Source: Lateolabrax maculatus (lineage: Eukaryota; Chordata; Actinopteri; Acropomatiformes; Lateolabracidae). From it: a stretch of 64,000 nucleotides of DNA. The stretch's first letter is position 1, and every line of letters begins with the position of its first letter. The translations under genes were made by a program, and so were the position numbers. Shown here in pieces: positions 1-8,809 of this stretch. The stretch spans positions 23,175,001-23,239,000 of the forward strand of contig CM062209.1 of NCBI GenBank assembly GCA_031216445.1, given 5' to 3'. The notes beneath the pieces were generated by a model. The model saw nothing but the letters and a program-made list of their open reading frames with translations, was not told where the DNA came from and did not search any database.

Positions 1-368
1 TTTCTGCCCTTCGCTTGAATGCGAAGGATAAGTCATTTCAGAGGGTAATACTGTACTTTTTACTCCACTACATTTGTGATTGTTATTGTGATAAGTTTGC
101 AGATTCCGATTTTACATTGAAAAAACGTGATGGTTTCATAGACTAGGATGCAGTATAATACATGAAAAGTTTGTTTTCTTAAAAACATATCCTATAATGA
201 TGTAACACTGACAGGGGCCGCAGACTGTCATAACGGCTCATTTTTTTTTGTTATGGTAACAGGATTTGCTTTGTTTCCTGACACGCTACAGCTTCTACCC
301 AGATAGAGAGAATACCAAAACCTTATGACACAGCATCTTTGAAGAGGCTGTTTGTCACATCGGCGACC

Positions 369-488
369 GCTTACGGCCACACCACCCTCAACGCGCTCGA
401 TCTCGTCCGATCTCGGAGGCCAAGCAGGGTCGGGCCTGGTTAGTACTTGGATGGGAGACCGCCTGGGAATACCAGGTGCTGTAAGCTT
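369..488 (+). rRNA. RNA5S: 5S rRNA, class A
   Basis: This is a full-length 120-bp 5S gene with GCTTACGGCC at its start and GTAAGCTT at its end, followed by a T run that acts as Pol III terminator. Box A, the intermediate element and box C are recognisable. Compared with the usual vertebrate 5S, class A carries G21C, C29T, A50G, T53C and G106A. No TATA-like sequence lies near -30. It is the first gene of the four-gene unit, and a B gene follows 134 bp downstream on the other strand. The class-specific changes leave its activity uncertain. Confidence 0.93.
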
Positions 489-567
489 TTTCCACTCCGT
501 TTAAAAAGGTAGAGTGTACGTAGTGTGCACCCCGTCCCTTTGGATATCAAAAACAGCAAGCAGTTTT

Positions 568-581
568 GCACCAGAGGGCGC
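568..581 (+). promoter_or_regulatory. CTCF-like motif in A-B spacer
   Basis: GCACCAGAGGGCGC matches 13 of 14 positions of the CTCF core as I know it (CCASYAGRKGGCRS). It recurs 199 bp after the start of every class A gene, for example at 22900. Binding is inference. Confidence 0.4.
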
Positions 582-622
582 CATCGACCACTTGGAGGAC
601 TGTATGAAACTAGAAAGAGAAA

Positions 623-742
623 AAGCTTACAGCACCCGGTATTCCCAGGCGGTCTCCCATCCAAGTACTAACCAGGCCCTATGCTACTTAGCTTCCGAGA
701 TCGGACGAGATCGGGCGCGTTCAGGGTGGTGTGGCCGTAAGC
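623..742 (-). rRNA. RNA5S: 5S rRNA, class B
   Basis: This is a full-length 120-bp 5S gene on the - strand. Class B is closest to the vertebrate consensus but has G60C and C63A in box A. This copy has extra changes around positions 57-62. It ends in a run of five T. A TATAAAAAGA box lies at 765-774 on the - strand, about 30 bp upstream, where fish 5S genes often carry one. Confidence 0.92.
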
Positions 743-764
743 TGCAGCGCTGGGACCAAAACAG

Positions 765-774
765 TCTTTTTATA
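765..774 (-). promoter_or_regulatory. TATA box of class B 5S gene
   Basis: TATAAAAAGA on the - strand lies at about -23 to -32 of the class B gene. The same element precedes every full B gene, and a TATAAAAAGG version precedes every D gene. It is absent from A and C genes. Confidence 0.6.
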
Positions 775-1254
775 GACGTGGATTAGCATCATCGCGGCTA
801 TCTGTGTGTATTTCCGTCCATTGGGGACATTGACATATTTGTAAAAGTTCCAGGGCAAGGAGCTCTGATTACAGTCATACAATTTCCCCACATGAATGAA
901 TGATAAAGACTGTTTATCGCAGCGCTGGAGTCTAATTAAGTATTTTTACCGTACATGAGTACACGTATGCTGCTTATCCTTCACTCGAATATTTCGATTC
1001 CATGCTACCTACACTTCCTACTCCACCTCCTTTCAGAGGGAAATATTGGACTTTTTACTCCACTACGTTTGTGATTGTTATGGCCACAAGTCTGCAGATT
1101 TCGATTTTACATTTAAAACATGTGATGGTTTCATAAACTATGATGGAGCATAACACGTGGAAAGTTTATTTTCTTAAAAACATATCCCATAATCTAGTAG
1201 CGCTGAGAGGGGCCGCAGACTGTTGTAACGGCTCAGTTTTTGCTTCTAGCAACG

Positions 1255-1374
1255 ACTTACGGCCACACCACCCTGAACAAGCCCGATCTCGTCTGATCTC
1301 GGAAGCCAAGCAGGGTCGGGCCTGCTTAGTACTTGTATGGGAGACTGCCTGGGAATACCGGGTGCTGTAAGCTT
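1255..1374 (+). rRNA. RNA5S: 5S rRNA, class C, 5' flank deleted
   Basis: Class C differs from consensus at 25-26 (AA for CG), T53C, G71C and C92T. In this copy about 107 bp of 5' flank present in other units is missing, position 1 is A instead of G, and TTGTATGG replaces TTGGATGG in box C. It may be inactive. Confidence 0.88.
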
Positions 1375-1464
1375 TTCCACTCCGTTACAAACATAGAGCA
1401 TACATAGTATGCGCACCATCCCTTTGGATATCAAAAGAAACAAAGAAAAAACCAAGCGGTTTTT

Positions 1465-1478
1465 GCACTCGAGGGCGC
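1465..1478 (+). promoter_or_regulatory. CTCF-like motif downstream of class C 5S
   Basis: GCACTCGAGGGCGC matches about 12 of 14 CTCF core positions. It recurs downstream of every class C gene about 90 bp after the gene. It is a weaker match than the A-B spacer motif. Confidence 0.25.
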
Positions 1479-1627
1479 TATCAGACCCTTTTGAGGAGTT
1501 ACTTTAAAAACGGCAGAAGACCGCTGCCATGAAGTTGACTTAAACAGCGCAATCAGTAATCTGTTGAAGCAGGGCCACGGAAGCCAAAGACTACGTGGCG
1601 CCGTTCCTTTTTTCAAGGAAAACATGC

Positions 1628-1677
1628 TTTGGTTTCAATGCAGTAAGTGCTTTTTTGTTGGGGTAGTTTTGCTGACC
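1628..1677 (+). pseudogene. mir430: Truncated miR-430 type I (5' arm lost)
   Basis: The 3p mature starts at 1644 (TAAGTGC, six T, GTTGGGG). The pairing 5' arm (CTAACACAAACACT in intact copies) is replaced by 5S spacer, so no normal precursor can form. Confidence 0.8.
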
Positions 1678-1950
1678 TCTGCATCTTCATGTGTGAGCTG
1701 TGTGCCATTTGACAACTTCAGTAAGAGATACACTTAATTTGTAGTCACATTCTAGAATTGCATGACAAGAAAATAGAATAATGCGCTTTGATGTTGGGGT
1801 TGGATTCCGTACTGAAGACCTACAATCCCTAAACTAAATCTGCCTCTTTGTGTTGCTTTTAAACTACTGCTGATAAAACATCAACACACAACAAGCAAAA
1901 CCGTGACTATGGAGAAACTCTTAAGCGACGAATATTGCCAACTGTAAGTC

Positions 1951-2030
1951 TGTCATATTGACCCAACTTGAGCATTGAGTTGTGTTTGAATACAGTTAAG
2001 TGCTACTTGTTGGGGCGGTTGTACATGACA
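1951..2030 (+). ncRNA. mir430: miR-430 hairpin type II
   Basis: The mature 3p arm starts at 1997: TAAGTGCTACTTGTTGGGGC, with seed AAGUGCU. The 5' arm GACCCAACTTGAGCATTG pairs with it, and the base is closed by TGTCAT/ATGACA. This is the reference copy of type II. Confidence 0.88.
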
Positions 2031-2080
2031 AATGCTGCAGACTGTACCCTAAGACAGATTTCATTTGAATTACATTCAGA

Positions 2081-2142
2081 TCACCTCAAATGGAGACACT
2101 AATGATTCTTGTGTTCATAAGTGCTTCTCTTTGGGGTTGTCT
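2081..2142 (+). ncRNA. mir430c: miR-430c hairpin (type III)
   Basis: The mature 3p arm starts at 2118: TAAGTGCTTCTCTTTGGGGT, the same as zebrafish miR-430c as I recall it. The 5' arm CCTCAAATGGAGACACT pairs with two mismatches across a loop of about 17 nt. Confidence 0.93.
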
Positions 2143-2209
2143 TGGATGTGAAAAGATTGAAGATGATTGAAATTCCTTCCAGAAAGCTGATTCAGAGACA
2201 CATTTCAGT

Positions 2210-2277
2210 GAGAAGTGCATTTCAACTTGAGCAACCCTCTGACTTCACTACCAAGAAAGTGCTATATAGTTAATATT
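2210..2277 (+). pseudogene. mir430: Truncated miR-430 type VI
   Basis: The seed AAAGTGCTATATAGTT starts at 2256 but runs straight into AATATTG. The GGGGTG tract and the base of the stem are deleted. The same deletion is seen at 30119-30186. Confidence 0.7.
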
Positions 2278-2305
2278 GTTTTTTTGCTCATCAAGGTCTA
2301 GATTT

Positions 2306-2388
2306 GGTCAATAATAGTACCCTAACACAAACACTAACTTTGGTTTCAATGCAGTAATTGCTTTTTTGTTGGGGTAGCTTTGCTGACC
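2306..2388 (+). pseudogene. mir430: miR-430 type I, seed mutated
   Basis: The hairpin is complete with a GGTCA/TGACC base, but the mature start at 2355 reads TAATTGC instead of TAAGTGC. Targeting through the family seed would be lost. Confidence 0.75.
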
Positions 2389-2741
2389 TCTGCATCTTCA
2401 GGTGTGAGCTGTGTGCCATTTGAAAACTTCAGTAAGAGATACACTTAATTTGTAGTCACATTCTAGAATTGCAGGACAAGAAAATAGAATACTGCGCTTT
2501 GATGTTGGGGTTGGATTCCGTACTGAAGCTCTACATTCCCTGAACTAAATCTGCCTCTTTGTGTTGCTTTTAAACTACTGCTGATAAAACAACAACTGGA
2601 CAATGCCAATGAGGTGCATCAAGTAAAGTCTTCGGAGGCTAAGTGACCACTTATCAACTGCTAATGCCCTGCATGAATTTAAGATGATCCTCATCTGTTC
2701 ATCAAGTACAAAGTCTTCCAGACAACACCACTGAAACTTCA

Positions 2742-2784
2742 TATAAAAGAGGCGGAGCTGGGTGGAAACGGCTGCATTCAGTAT
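2742..2784 (+). promoter_or_regulatory. miR-430 promoter, TATA type
   Basis: TATAAAAG at 2742-2749 is followed 36 bp later by the initiator-like TCAGTA at 2778. The TTAA target of the transposon (2785-2788) begins 5 bp after the initiator A, so the element separates this promoter from its hairpins. Confidence 0.7.
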
Positions 2785-2788
2785 TTAA

Positions 2789-2804
2789 CCCTCCTGTCGC
2801 CCTT
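2789..2804 (+). repeat. Left terminal inverted repeat of element
   Basis: CCCTCCTGTCGCCCTT directly follows TTAA. It matches the right end at about 11 of 16 positions, so the repeat is imperfect. Confidence 0.65.
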
Positions 2805-2842
2805 CGCATTCCGTATACATCCGGTGTCTTCTCGCACAGAGG

Positions 2843-4127
2843 TCAAACTGACCCACGCTCCAAGGATGAGGAGGGGGAGTTGGCACACGCGGGGCAGTAC
2901 AGGAGCGCACAGCCTCTGCATATGTATTTCTCGCAGCCACGGCAGACGTTGTACGTTTTGCAGTCCTTCTTGGAGGGACAGACCTGACACCTCTTCCTCT
3001 TACTCGCAGGGATGGGTGGGTTGACAGGGGCCTTGGAAGCGGCGGCCCGGATCTGGGCCTGGGCCTGGACCTGGGCCTGGGCCTGGGCCTGGGCCGGGTT
3101 GTGAGGCTCACCCCCAAGAGAAGGGGCAGATGCAGACACAGAAGAAGAAGAAGAAGAAGAAGAAGAAGAAGAAGGAGGAGGAGGAGGAACCCCTCCGCCT
3201 CCGCCACCGCCACCGCCGCCCGCCAGTCGATAGGTTTTCACGACCGCCGCGGCCGCTTCGGCTCTCGGCAGACGAGTCCTCCGTTCGATGAGCGGGGCGA
3301 CGAGCGCCTTGCCTAGCTGCTCGAGAAACACCCTCCTCTTGTTGTACTTGCCGGGTAGCCAGTCGGGGTTGAGCTCCCTCCATATCACGAAGGCATTGTA
3401 GGAGGACACGTCGAGAATGTTGTGGAAGACGGCGAAGGGCCAGCGAGCCGTCATCCTCCTGCAGCTGTAGGTGGCGACGAGCTTGTCCAGGTATTCCACG
3501 CCGCCTTTGTTGGAGTTGTAGTCCAGGATGACGGCAGGCTTATTGTCCGCACGCTGCCGTCGGCCTATGACGTCCGCGGTCCGAGCGTGCAACGTGCTGA
3601 GCAGCAGCACGTTCTTGTTTTTCTTGGCCAGGTAGGAGATCAGCGCGGTGTCGCGTGTGAAGGCGAACTTGGAGGAGAGGACCCGTCTCCCTCGGAGCGC
3701 GAGCAGGGCGTCCGGTAGCTCGGGTTTGTTCTTTCTGATCGTTCCGAGCAAAGTGTTGTTCTTTTCGAGGAGGAGCCGCTGCGCGAGTTCGTAGGAAGTG
3801 AAAAAATTGTCGCAGGTGATGTTGCGACCCGTCAGGCCCTCCGTTACGTCGAGCACCACGCGCATCGCCTGATTCTTCTCTGAGCCGCCTCGTCCTTTTC
3901 CCTTCTTTCTCCCTTCTTCTTTTTCTTCTCTTCCGGAGGTGGTGGTGGCGGCGGTGGTGGCGGCGGGCTTCCTCCCCGTGTAAACTTGCATTTTCCAAGC
4001 GTAGCTGGATCTGGCATCGCAGGCCACCCACGACTTGATCCCATACCTGGCAGGCTTGTTTGGCATATACTGTCGAAAGGAGCAACGTCCTTGGGCGTTG
4101 ATGGAATCGAGAGAGAGGGAGGGAGAG

Positions 4128-4169
<42 letters not shown>

Positions 4170-6928
4170 CAGAACTGTCTATTTTATCACTCCACTACCA
4201 CCGTATATTTTTTTTTTCTCAGTCCCGACAGAAAGTAATAAACCAGAGGGTTCTGAGACTTTCTGGAACATTCTGTCGTTGATCTGCATGCGCGGTTTAT
4301 TGCCCCACCACTGCCATATCTTTTCTCAGTTCCAACAAAAACCTGGCATGCTGCCAAGTAACAGGTCAGAAGATTCTGGGACTTTCCAGAACATTCTGTT
4401 GGTTGAGATGCCTGTGTGGTTTATCACACCACCACCACCACCACCCCTACAGCTGCCTTATCTTTCTCAGTTCCAGCAGAAAACCTGGCACGCTGCCAAG
4501 TAACAGGCCAGAAGATTCTGGGACTTTCCGGAACATTCTGTTGGTTGATATGCCTGTGTGGTTTATCACACCACCACCCCTACAGCTGCCTTATCTTTCT
4601 CAGTTCCAGCAGAAAACCTGGCACGCTGCCAAGTAACAGGCCAGAAGATTCTGGGACTTTCCGGAACATTCTGTTGGTTGATATGCCTGTGTGGTTTATC
4701 ACACCACCACCACCACCCCTACAGCTGCCTTATCTTTCTCAGTTCCAGCAGAAAACCTGGCATGCTGCCAAGTAACAGGCCAGAAGATTCTGGGACTTTC
4801 CGGAACATTCTGTGGTTGATCTGTGTGTGTGTGTGTGCGTGGGTTTCATCCCATCGCTACCAAAAGAAAGACAAAGACAAAAAATACTTTATTGTATAAA
4901 AAAATAAAAATAATATATAAATAAATAAAAGAAAGTTTTTATTGATTTATCGTTCGTGTCGTCACCTCTGAACGGAACCAGTTGCTCATCCACCGTGACG
5001 TGAGGCCCAGGGTTGTAGAGGGTCGGTAGCCGCTCAACCCACGCGTCCCAGACCTTTCTCACGGCCGCCAGTTTGTCCGAGGCGCGTCTCTCCGCTCTCG
5101 TTTCGCGGTCGTCGAACCGCACCAGCTTCGAGTAAACGTGAAAGACTTTGAGCGACATCGTGGCACGGAAAATGGCACGTCCGCTCTCCGCGTCCCACAG
5201 GCTAGCGGTGGCCTCACCTCGGGACCTGTACACGCCGGCGAGGATGAGCAGCCCCATGTAGGCGTGCAGGTCGATCTCATCCATCCGCTTCCAGCCGTCT
5301 TTTCCGTATTTCCTAAGACCCTCGCGATTAGTCTCCTCCAGGATGATTTTGTCTATTTCCGGCGTGACGAAGAGGCAGAATGCCGAGACGATATCTCGGA
5401 CGTTGGAAGCCGCGTAGACCGTGGGCCCCGGCGGCCAGGGCTGCTGCTGCTGCTGCTGCTGCTGCAAGGGTATTGTTTGGTATGGTGTAGAGGACCAAGT
5501 TATTTTCCCGTTTCTTGACAGGAACGTCTCTGGTGCAACAAGAAGGTTTTCTTCTTCTTCTTCTTCTTCTTCTTCTTCTTCTTCTTCTCCCTCTCCTCCT
5601 TCTCCCTCTCCTCCTTCCCCTCCTCCTTCCTCTCCTCCTTCTCCTCCTTCTCCTTCTTTTTCTTTTTCTTCTTCTTCTTCTTCTTCTTCTTCTTCTCCCG
5701 AAGATGATGTTACATTTTCCTGCTCTGATGGGGTGTATTCTTCTTCTTCTTTTTCTTCTTCTTCTTTTTCTTCTTCTTCTTCTTCTGATACATCCTCCTC
5801 TTCAGAGCGAGGCTCGCCTGACAAGCTCTCTTCTAGGGCATTTTTGGCAGCGAAACGCTTAGTGTTCTCCTCCTGTTCCTCCTCATCCTCCTCTCTTCTC
5901 TCCTCTAGCTCCCGATCGCCCTTCCCCCGCTGCCGTCGCAGCTGCCTCATCTTCCTGTCCTCTCGCTCTCGCTCTCGCCGTTGCCAAATGCTCTCCTCTC
6001 GCTCTTGATTCCTCTCCTCTTCCTTCCTTCGCCACCCCCTCGTCCTCCTGTCCCCTCGCCTTCGCCGTAGCGAGGCGCTCTCCTCTCGCTCTCGATTCCT
6101 CTCCTCTTCCTTCCTTCGCCACCCCCTCGTCCTCCCGTCCCCTCGCTCTCGTCGTAGCGAGTCCGCGGCTGCCGACCGCTTCGTGTTCTCCTGTTCTCTG
6201 TCCTCCTCTCGTTCTTTGCATCGCTTTCGCTTTGGCCTTTCTTCCTCCTCCTCCTCCTCCTCCTCCTCTGCTGGGATGTATTCTTCCCCTTCTTCTTCTT
6301 CTTCTTCTTCTTCTTCTTCTTCTGATACATCCTCCTCTTCAGAGCGAGGTTCGCGATACCGTGTCTCTCCTAGGACCTTTTTGGTAGCTAAACGCCTCAC
6401 GTTCTCCTCCTGTTCCTCCTCATCCCCCTCTCTTCTCTCCTCTAGCTCCCGATCGCCCTTCCCCCGCTGCCGTCGCAGCTGCCTCATCTTCCTGTCCTCT
6501 CGCTCTCGCTCTCGCCGTTGAGAAATGCTCTCCTCTCGCTCTCGATTCCTCTCCTCTTCCCTCCTTCGCCACCCCCCCGTCCTCCGGCCCCCTCGCCTTC
6601 GCCGTAGCGAGGCGCTCTCCTTTTTCTCCCGATTCCTCTCCTCTTCCTTCCTTCGCCATTGCTTCATCCTCACGTCCCCTCGCTCTCGCTCTGCCTCTCT
6701 TAGTCGTCGCGTAGAGCTCTCCTCCTCTTGCTCTCGCTTGCTCTCCTCGCCCCACAGCCGCGGCTGTTTTTTTACGGGATGTCCCCCTTTACATTCTCTT
6801 TCTTCTTCGGAAGACCACTCGTCTTCTTCTTCTTCTTCTTCTTCTTCTTCTTCTTCATCATCTTCACATGGCGAGCTGGAAAAAAGCTGTTGTAGGAACC
6901 TTTGAGCGGTAAAACGTCTCACTGTCAT
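2843..6928 (-). CDS. piggyBac-like transposase (two exons)
   Basis: This is a DDE_Tnp_1_7 family transposase for TTAA-targeted cut-and-paste. Exon 1 is 6928-4966, the intron 4965-4090 (876 bp, GT-AG) and exon 2 4089-2843. Joined, they stay in frame and predict 1,069 residues, about twice the usual 500-600. The start has context ACCATGA. Residues 1-30 resemble piggyBac N-termini. Roughly 30-480 is an expanded Glu/Arg/Ser low-complexity region with large internal repeats. A Q8 tract and the N-terminal core of the domain follow. The first catalytic Asp lies in VDEQLVPFRG (about D647), and the splice rebuilds FRGRCSFRQYMPNKP. The second lies in CDNFFTS (about D748). The third motif reads GGVEYLD, so Glu853 sits where GGVD is usual. 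A Gly/Pro/Ser spacer leads to a C-terminal Cys-rich zinc domain (CQVC, CRGC, CRGC, CPAC). Splicing is inferred from the sequence. Confidence 0.85.
3090..3240 (+). repeat. Low-complexity tract inside transposase exon 2
   Basis: (CTGGGC)n, (GAA)n and (CCGCC)n-like tracts encode the Gln-Ala, Ser and Gly/Pro runs between the catalytic domain and the zinc domain. All keep the reading frame. Confidence 0.7.
4109..4166 (+). repeat. (GA)n simple repeat, forms intron pyrimidine tract
   Basis: On the - strand this reads (TC)n and ends about 20 bp before the predicted 3' splice site at 4090. It would serve as the polypyrimidine tract of the transposase intron. Confidence 0.6.
4190..4830. repeat. Minisatellite in transposase intron, ~133-142 bp period
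   Basis: There are four clear copies and one diverged first copy of a unit containing AAGTAACAGGCCAGAAGATT, at 4356, 4498, 4631 and 4770. Length differences come partly from a CCA run. No conserved coding frame. Confidence 0.8.
5540..6860. repeat. Internal repeats encoding acidic/Arg-rich transposase N-terminus
   Basis: (CTT)n and (CTC)n tracts alternate with a larger repeated block of about 540 bp. The block is marked by GATACATCCTCCTCTTCAGA at about 5788 and 6325. All variation is in steps of three within exon 1, which supports the reading frame being maintained. Confidence 0.7.
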
Positions 6929-6999
6929 GGTTGTTTGCTGTGGGCTTGCGTGTGTGGCGACAGAGACGGGTAACGAGGCGGGGTGATATTAGTACATGT

Positions 7000-8150
7000 A
7001 TTTTTTTTTTAACTCTCCTTTGCCCCTCCTGTCCTTTCCGTGAGTTCGTTCACGTCGGCGCGGAGAGGATCTTCGAGACGACCGGCGGCCTCGTTCGTCG
7101 CGCTCCTCTCTCGTAGTCTTGTCCTCTCTCGTAGTCTTTTCCTTTCTCGTAGTCCTGTCCCGTCGCGTCCTCTTCGCCCCTTCCCCTCCTCATCATCCTC
7201 CTCCGCGGAGTCCGAGCGAGGTCCTCGGGGCACTTCCCGGGACCGTTCCTCATCCCGGCGGCCGGTCGCCTCCCGCTCTTCTCCTCTCCTCCTCTTCATG
7301 CTTCGTACTCACCTGTCGATCTTCGCACCGCGTTCGCTCCTTCCTTTCCACCCCCTTCTCCCGCTCATCGACCTCCTCCTCGGAGTCCGAGCGTTGTCCG
7401 TTGACAAGCCGGGGTCTCGGCGAAACGCGTAGGTGCGGAGAGGTTCTTCGAGACGACCGGCGGCCTCGTTCCTCGTAGTCGTAGTCTTGTCCTCTTCGCC
7501 CCTTCCCCTCCTCATCATCCTCCTCCTCGGAGTCCGAGCGAGGTCCTCGGGGCACGTCGGGTCCCTCCCGGGACCGTTCCTTGTAGCCTTTTCCCGTCGC
7601 GTCCTCTTCGCCCCTTCCCCTCCTCATCATCCTCCTCCGCGGAGTCCGAGCGAGGTCCTCGGGGCACGTCGGGTCCCTCCCGGGACCGTTCCTTGTAGCT
7701 TTTTCCCGTCGCGTCCTCTTCGCCCCTTCCCCTCCTCATCATCCTCCTCCTCGGAGTCCGAGCGAGGTCCTCGGGGCACGTCGGGTCCCTCCCGGGACCG
7801 TTCCTTGTAGCCTTTTCCCGTCGCGTCCTCTTCGCCCCTTCCCCTCCTCATCATCCTCCTCCGCGGAGTCCGAGCGAGGTCCTCGGGGCACGTCGGGTCC
7901 CTCCCGGGACCGTTCCTTGTAGCCTTTTCCCGTCGCGTCCTCTTCGCCCCTTCCCCTCCTCATCATCCTCCTCCTCGGAGTCCGAGCGAGGTCCTCGGGG
8001 CACGTCGGGTCCCTCCCGGGACCGTTCCTTGTAGCCTTTTCCCGTCGCGTCCTCTTCGCCCCTTCCCCTCCTCATCATCCTCCTCCGCGGAGTCCGAGCG
8101 AGGTCCTCGGGGCACGTCGGGTCCCTTCCCGGGACCGTTCCTCATCATCC
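7000..8150. repeat. 112-bp GC-rich minisatellite
   Basis: The unit repeats every 112 bp from about 7500 to 8150, with degenerate copies from about 7040. Copies alternate CTCCGCGGAG and CTCCTCGGAG, so the higher-order period is 224 bp. Because 112 is not a multiple of three, the open frames here shift at each copy, and I do not call a gene. It lies upstream of the transposase start. Confidence 0.8.
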
Positions 8151-8210
8151 CGGCGGCCGGTCCCCTCTGCGCTGAGACGTCGTTCTTGTTCGTCATTCCA
8201 CGCTCTCTGT

Positions 8211-8219
8211 TATAAATAC
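8211..8219 (-). promoter_or_regulatory. Possible TATA box upstream of transposase
   Basis: On the - strand the sequence reads TATTTATAA, 1.3 kb upstream of the transposase ATG. It is a weak candidate for the transposase promoter. No start site can be fixed. Confidence 0.2.
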
Positions 8220-8380
8220 ATGAATACATTTCATTTAATTTAAAATATCAAATAGTCAGTCAAGTCAAAAAGCAAAGACTGTAAAAAGACTGCGCCGTGG
8301 TCTCTTTGTCCTCTCATCCCCCTTTCATTTCCTACCTACCTTTCCCAGAGCCTTCTGCCTCTTCTCTGGCCTGCTGATGT
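8220..8380. other. Element interior, no recognised feature
   Basis: AT-rich, then mixed, non-repetitive sequence between two minisatellites. I see no gene or motif in it. Confidence 0.5.
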
Positions 8381-8429
8381 GTGAGCTGGTCTGTTTTGTT
8401 CAATGGGCGGACCATAGTTGAGGGTGGAG

Positions 8430-8800
8430 AGAGCTCCATCGGACAACTCGCCTCAGTCGGACAATTCGTGCCTGCTCAGAGAGTCAGAGGAGAAAGGGAG
8501 GGAAGGAGAGAGCCGGTCGGACGGATCGCCGTCGATCGGACAATTCGTGCCTGCTCAGTGAGTCAGAGGAGAAAGGGAGGGAAGGAGAGAGGGAAGGAGA
8601 GAGCCGGTCGGACGAATCGCCGTCGATCGGCCAATTCGTGCCTGCTCAGAGAGTCAGAGGAGAAAGGGAGGGAAGGAGGGAGCCGGTCTGAAGAATCGCC
8701 GTCGATCGGCCAATTCGTGCCTGCTCAGAGAGTCAGAGGAGAAAGGGAGGGAAGGAGGGAGCCGGTCGGACAACTTGGAGCCGGTTGGATGACTCGCCCT
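8430..8800. repeat. 79-bp minisatellite
   Basis: ATTCGTGCCTGCTCAG occurs at 8464, 8543, 8634 and 8713. The spacings are 79, 91 and 79 bp, and the long spacing comes from a 12-bp internal duplication of GGAAGGAGAGAG. Confidence 0.8.
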
Positions 8801-8809
8801 CAGTCGGAT

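Larger units (their letters stand above)
1..1627 (+). repeat. 5S rDNA unit segment (A-B-C)
   Basis: The window opens in the D-A spacer of a 5S unit and carries genes A, B and C. It breaks off 6 bp after the AAACATGCT tract of the C-D spacer, where miR-430 sequence begins. The same break occurs at 24066. The D gene and most of the C-D spacer are missing. Confidence 0.9.
1628..2788 (+). ncRNA. mir430: miR-430 cluster segment 1
   Basis: This short segment holds five hairpins or remnants, two copies of the degenerate type VII (near 1780 and 2492) and one strong TATA promoter at 2742. It is interrupted at TTAA 2785-2788 by the piggyBac-like element. It resumes at 12081 with the sequence that follows TTAA in uninterrupted modules. 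Confidence 0.88.

Noticed and set aside
514..786. Recurrent open frames of 60-90 codons over 5S genes and spacers
   Set aside because: They overlap 5S genes on either strand and recur only because the unit repeats. No protein resemblance.
4279..4899. Open frames in the transposase intron
   Set aside because: They repeat with the intron minisatellite and have no conserved start or domain.
7119..8229. Series of 75-codon open frames
   Set aside because: They are spaced by a 112-bp repeat, which shifts frame at each copy, so they cannot form one protein.
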